Assembly: GCA_050014415.1 (NCBI GenBank)
Contig: JBEKDJ010000037.1
Span: 1 to 24,364 of the forward strand
DNA from: JBEKDJ01 sp050014415
Lineage (GTDB): Bacteria; Desulfobacterota; BSN033; UBA1163
Direction of reading: 5' to 3'
Length of the DNA: 24,364 bases
Numbering within the stretch: position 1 is the stretch's first letter; each line of letters begins with the position of its first letter. Below the pieces are notes generated by a model. That model did not search any database. It was not told the DNA's origin and saw only the letters and a list, made by a program, of their open reading frames with translations. Shown here one piece after another: positions 22,108 through 24,364 of the stretch. Both the position numbers and the translations under genes were made by a program.

Positions 22108-22992
22108 TCAATAATTCTTATCCTTCCTCAAGATGGAGGCCATCTCCTCCCCCACCAATGCCGGGTTTCTGACGACCCGCACCCCTGCCACTTGCAAGGC
22201 CTCCATCTTGGCTTTGGCGGTTCCCTTTCCTCCGGAAATGATGGCCCCAGCATGGCCCATCCTCCTTCCAGGGGGAGCAGTCAAACCGGCAATGAAGGCT
22301 ACGACCGGCTTGTGTACATTTTTCGCGACGTACTGGGCTGCCTCCTCCTCGGCTGTTCCTCCAATCTCGCCAATCATGATGAGCGCCTCTGTTCCCGTGT
22401 CCTTTTCGAACATCCCCAGAAGGTCAACAAAGTTAAGCCCGATGATCTGATCCCCCCCGATGCCAATACAGGTTGATTGTCCAATTCCCTTTTTTGTCAA
22501 CTGGTCTACCACTTCATAGGTGAGCGTTCCACTCCGCGACATGATTCCGATCGCTCCCGGGGTATGAATATAACCGGCCATCACTCCGATCTTGCATTTT
22601 CCTGGAGAAATGACTCCAGGGGTATTGGGGCCAATCAATTTTGCCCCTTTTTCTCTGATAACCTTCTTGAGCATCACCATATCCAATGTGGGAATGCCCT
22701 CCGTCAGACAGACGATGATCGACACCCCGGCGTCAGCAGCTTCGAGAATCGCATCGGCAGCAAAGGCTGGAGGGACGAAAATCGCTGAGACATTGGCACC
22801 GGTCTTTTTGGCGGCTTCCACAACCGTATTGAACACAGGAATCCCGTCGACCTTCTGTCCCCCTTTTCCAGGGGTGACTCCAGCGACAACCTTTGTCCCA
22901 TATTCCACCATTTGCCGGGCATGAAACATGCCTTCATTTCCAGTGATCCCCTGTACGATTACCCTTGTCTTCTCATCGACTAGAATACTCAT
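22108..22992 (-). CDS. sucD: Succinate-CoA ligase (ADP-forming) alpha subunit
   Basis: A 294-residue alpha subunit that, with SucC, interconverts succinyl-CoA and succinate with formation of ATP or GTP in the citric acid cycle. It has the CoA-binding Rossmann part (VIVQGITGNEGMFHARQM), GPNTPGVISPGKCKIG, SRSGTLTYEVV, and the phosphorylated histidine His247 in MGHAGAI, at the same position as in E. coli within one residue. Length is standard. It follows sucC by about 80 bases containing an inverted repeat. No anomalies. Confidence 0.95.
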   Translation of the reverse strand: MSILVDEKTRVIVQGITGNEGMFHARQMVEYGTKVVAGVTPGKGGQKVDGIPVFNTVVEAAKKTGANVSAIFVPPAFAADAILEAADAGVSIIVCLTEGIPTLDMVMLKKVIREKGAKLIGPNTPGVISPGKCKIGVMAGYIHTPGAIGIMSRSGTLTYEVVDQLTKKGIGQSTCIGIGGDQIIGLNFVDLLGMFEKDTGTEALIMIGEIGGTAEEEAAQYVAKNVHKPVVAFIAGLTAPPGRRMGHAGAIISGGKGTAKAKMEALQVAGVRVVRNPALVGEEMASILRKDKNY

Positions 22993-23021
22993 AGAATCCC
23001 TCCGAATTTGGGTTAAGGTTC

Positions 23022-23079
23022 AGGCTAAGGTTAAGATTCTTGAGCTTTGGGGATTCAATCGTGGTCTTAACCTTAACCT
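23022..23079. repeat. Inverted AGGTTAAG repeat at the sucC-sucD junction
   Basis: AGGCTAAGGTTAAGA (23022-23036) and TCTTAACCTTAACCT (23065-23079) can pair in 14 of 15 positions. The right arm includes the sucC stop codon, and the next bases (GGTCGAGGCCGAGG on the minus strand) encode the last residues KGRGRG of SucC. Confidence 0.6.
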
Positions 23080-24254
23080 CGGCCTCGACCTTTGTGTTGA
23101 AGGGCTTGAGCGACCTTCTCCGCTCCGTCTTTCATCCCCATCGCCACCGTGAAATTGAGTCCCGACTCCCTTAGGATTCTTCTCCCCTCCTCCACATTGG
23201 TCCCTTCCAACCTCACAACTACAGGTATCTTAACTTTCACCTCTCGAACAGCTTCGGTAACCCCCATTGCCAACGTATCGCATCGAAGGATACCACCGAA
23301 TATGTTGATAAAGACAACCTCCACGCCAGGGTCAGACATGAGGATCTCGAAGCCTTTTTTCACCATCTCGACCGTAGCCCCTCCCCCTACATCAAGAAAA
23401 TTAGCTGGTTCAGCTCCAACCACCTTGATGATGTCCATAGTTGCCATGGCGAGGCCAGCTCCGTTGACCATACAACCGACGTTTCCGTCGAGCTTGATGT
23501 AATTCAGATTGTATTTCGAAGCCTCAATCTCTAAAGGGGCCTCCTCATTGAGATCCCTTAGTGCGGCAATCTCTTTATGCCGAAAGAGGCCATTGTCATC
23601 AAAATTCATCTTGACATCGAGGGCAATGAAATCTTCACTCTCCGTCAGAACCAATGGATTGATCTCAGCAAGTAGACAATCCTTCTCGTAAAAGGCTTTA
23701 TAGAGGCCTGACAGGACATTTCTCATCTTGCCAACTCGACTTGGTTCCAGCCCGAGTGCATAGCCAATCTTGTTGGCGTAGAAGGGCTTGAAGCCCATGA
23801 AAGGATCAATCAATTCCTTCACGATTTTCTCAGGGGTCTCTGTTGCAACCTTTTCGATCTCAACCCCTCCTTCACGACTCGCCATCACCACGGGAGAGGC
23901 ATTCGTACGATCAATGACCACCCCCAAGTAAAGCTCTTCCTTAATCTTCAACCCTTCCTCAACCAGAACCTTCCGGACCACCCGACCGAGGGGGCCCGTC
24001 TGAGGCGTGACGAGTGTCATTTTCAATATCTCCCTGGCAGCTTCTTCAGCCTCTTGGTAACTGCTCACCAATTTTACTCCTCCGCCTTTCCCCCTGCCTC
24101 CTGCGTGGATCTGGGCTTTTACGACGATCGTTTTCCCACCAATCTCCTCAGCGACCTTTCGGGCCTCCTCAGGAGTCTCAGCAATCTTCCCTTTCGGAAC
24201 TGGAACTCCGAAACTTTTCAGGATCTCCTTCGCTTGGTACTCATGGATCTTCAT
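23073..24254 (-). CDS. sucC: Succinate-CoA ligase (ADP-forming) beta subunit
   Basis: A 393-residue beta subunit with an N-terminal ATP-grasp domain (MKIHEYQAKEILKSFGVPVPKG, VVKAQIHAGGRGKGGGVKL), metal-site region LAEINPLVLT, GCMVNGAGLAMATMDI, and the C-terminal FINIFGGILRCDTLAMGV. AAGGAGGAG lies four bases before the ATG. It heads the minus-strand run sucC-sucD-prfB. The last few residues (KGRGRG) derive from an intergenic repeat and extend slightly past the usual end (E. coli 388 residues). Upstream, TATAGT near 24285 could be a -10 box, with no clear -35. Confidence 0.95.
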   Translation of the reverse strand: MKIHEYQAKEILKSFGVPVPKGKIAETPEEARKVAEEIGGKTIVVKAQIHAGGRGKGGGVKLVSSYQEAEEAAREILKMTLVTPQTGPLGRVVRKVLVEEGLKIKEELYLGVVIDRTNASPVVMASREGGVEIEKVATETPEKIVKELIDPFMGFKPFYANKIGYALGLEPSRVGKMRNVLSGLYKAFYEKDCLLAEINPLVLTESEDFIALDVKMNFDDNGLFRHKEIAALRDLNEEAPLEIEASKYNLNYIKLDGNVGCMVNGAGLAMATMDIIKVVGAEPANFLDVGGGATVEMVKKGFEILMSDPGVEVVFINIFGGILRCDTLAMGVTEAVREVKVKIPVVVRLEGTNVEEGRRILRESGLNFTVAMGMKDGAEKVAQALQHKGRGRG

Positions 24255-24364
24255 CCGGCTCCTCCTTGTGCATAATCAATGACTACTATAACGCATTCCT
24301 GGCATTTGAAAAAGAAGAAAATGATAGATTTAGGAATGTAGTTTATCATATAATGTTTCTAATT

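Noticed and set aside
1..24364. tRNA, rRNA or CRISPR arrays
   Set aside because: No cloverleaf, rRNA signature or regularly spaced repeats seen on either strand by eye.

Overview
The window looks like a chromosomal segment of an uncultured, probably anaerobic bacterium of the Desulfobacterota (deltaproteobacterial) type. This is inferred from protein style and gene neighbourhood, not from a marker gene: a zapA / 6S-like RNA / rny / ymdB / tyrS block, sucCD next to prfB, and UroD-, core-MetE-, DUF169- and SnoaL-family proteins. It splits into an accessory left half (1 to about 14.3 kb) and a conserved housekeeping right half on the minus strand (about 14.6 kb to the end).

Left edge to 6.8 kb: a mobile-DNA landscape. 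The 5' end of a group IIC-type intron runs off the left edge, just downstream of a strong hairpin. Then come single-gene units that look like integron gene cassettes: a flavin reductase, a small secreted protein, a HAD phosphatase and a Cdd1-type helix-hairpin-helix protein. Each is followed by an attC-like imperfect palindrome (952-1025, 1459-1524, 5321-5380, 5816-5883). No integrase gene is visible, so this is at most a cassette cluster lacking its integrase, or its relic. Between these units are a transposase fragment, two SnoaL-like paralogues and a divergent SDR gene. A homocysteine S-methyltransferase gene and a core-MetE gene follow as a convergent pair.

8.0 to 14.3 kb: a plus-strand catabolic-looking cluster. 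It holds a third SnoaL-like paralogue, a UroD-superfamily protein without the usual zinc ligands, a PHP-domain hydrolase, an enolase-superfamily enzyme with the muconate-lactonizing residue pattern, and two tandem DUF169 proteins. Three near-identical promoters (8034, 9094, 11393), each with a related element just after the -10 box, precede the SnoaL, UroD and enolase-superfamily genes. This suggests one regulon controlled by one unknown repressor. The pathway is not known; methyl transfer or demethylation plus ring or side-chain processing is a guess from the families. This cluster is the best candidate here for an undescribed system.

14.6 to 24.3 kb, all minus strand: a CpxP/Spy-like lipoprotein, tyrS (GTG start), ymdB, rny, a gene-poor stretch, a 6S RNA candidate, zapA, a ZapB-like gene, prfB with its programmed +1 frameshift, sucD and sucC. 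Several short dispersed hairpin repeats typical of this kind of genome lie between genes. No tRNA, rRNA or CRISPR array was seen.
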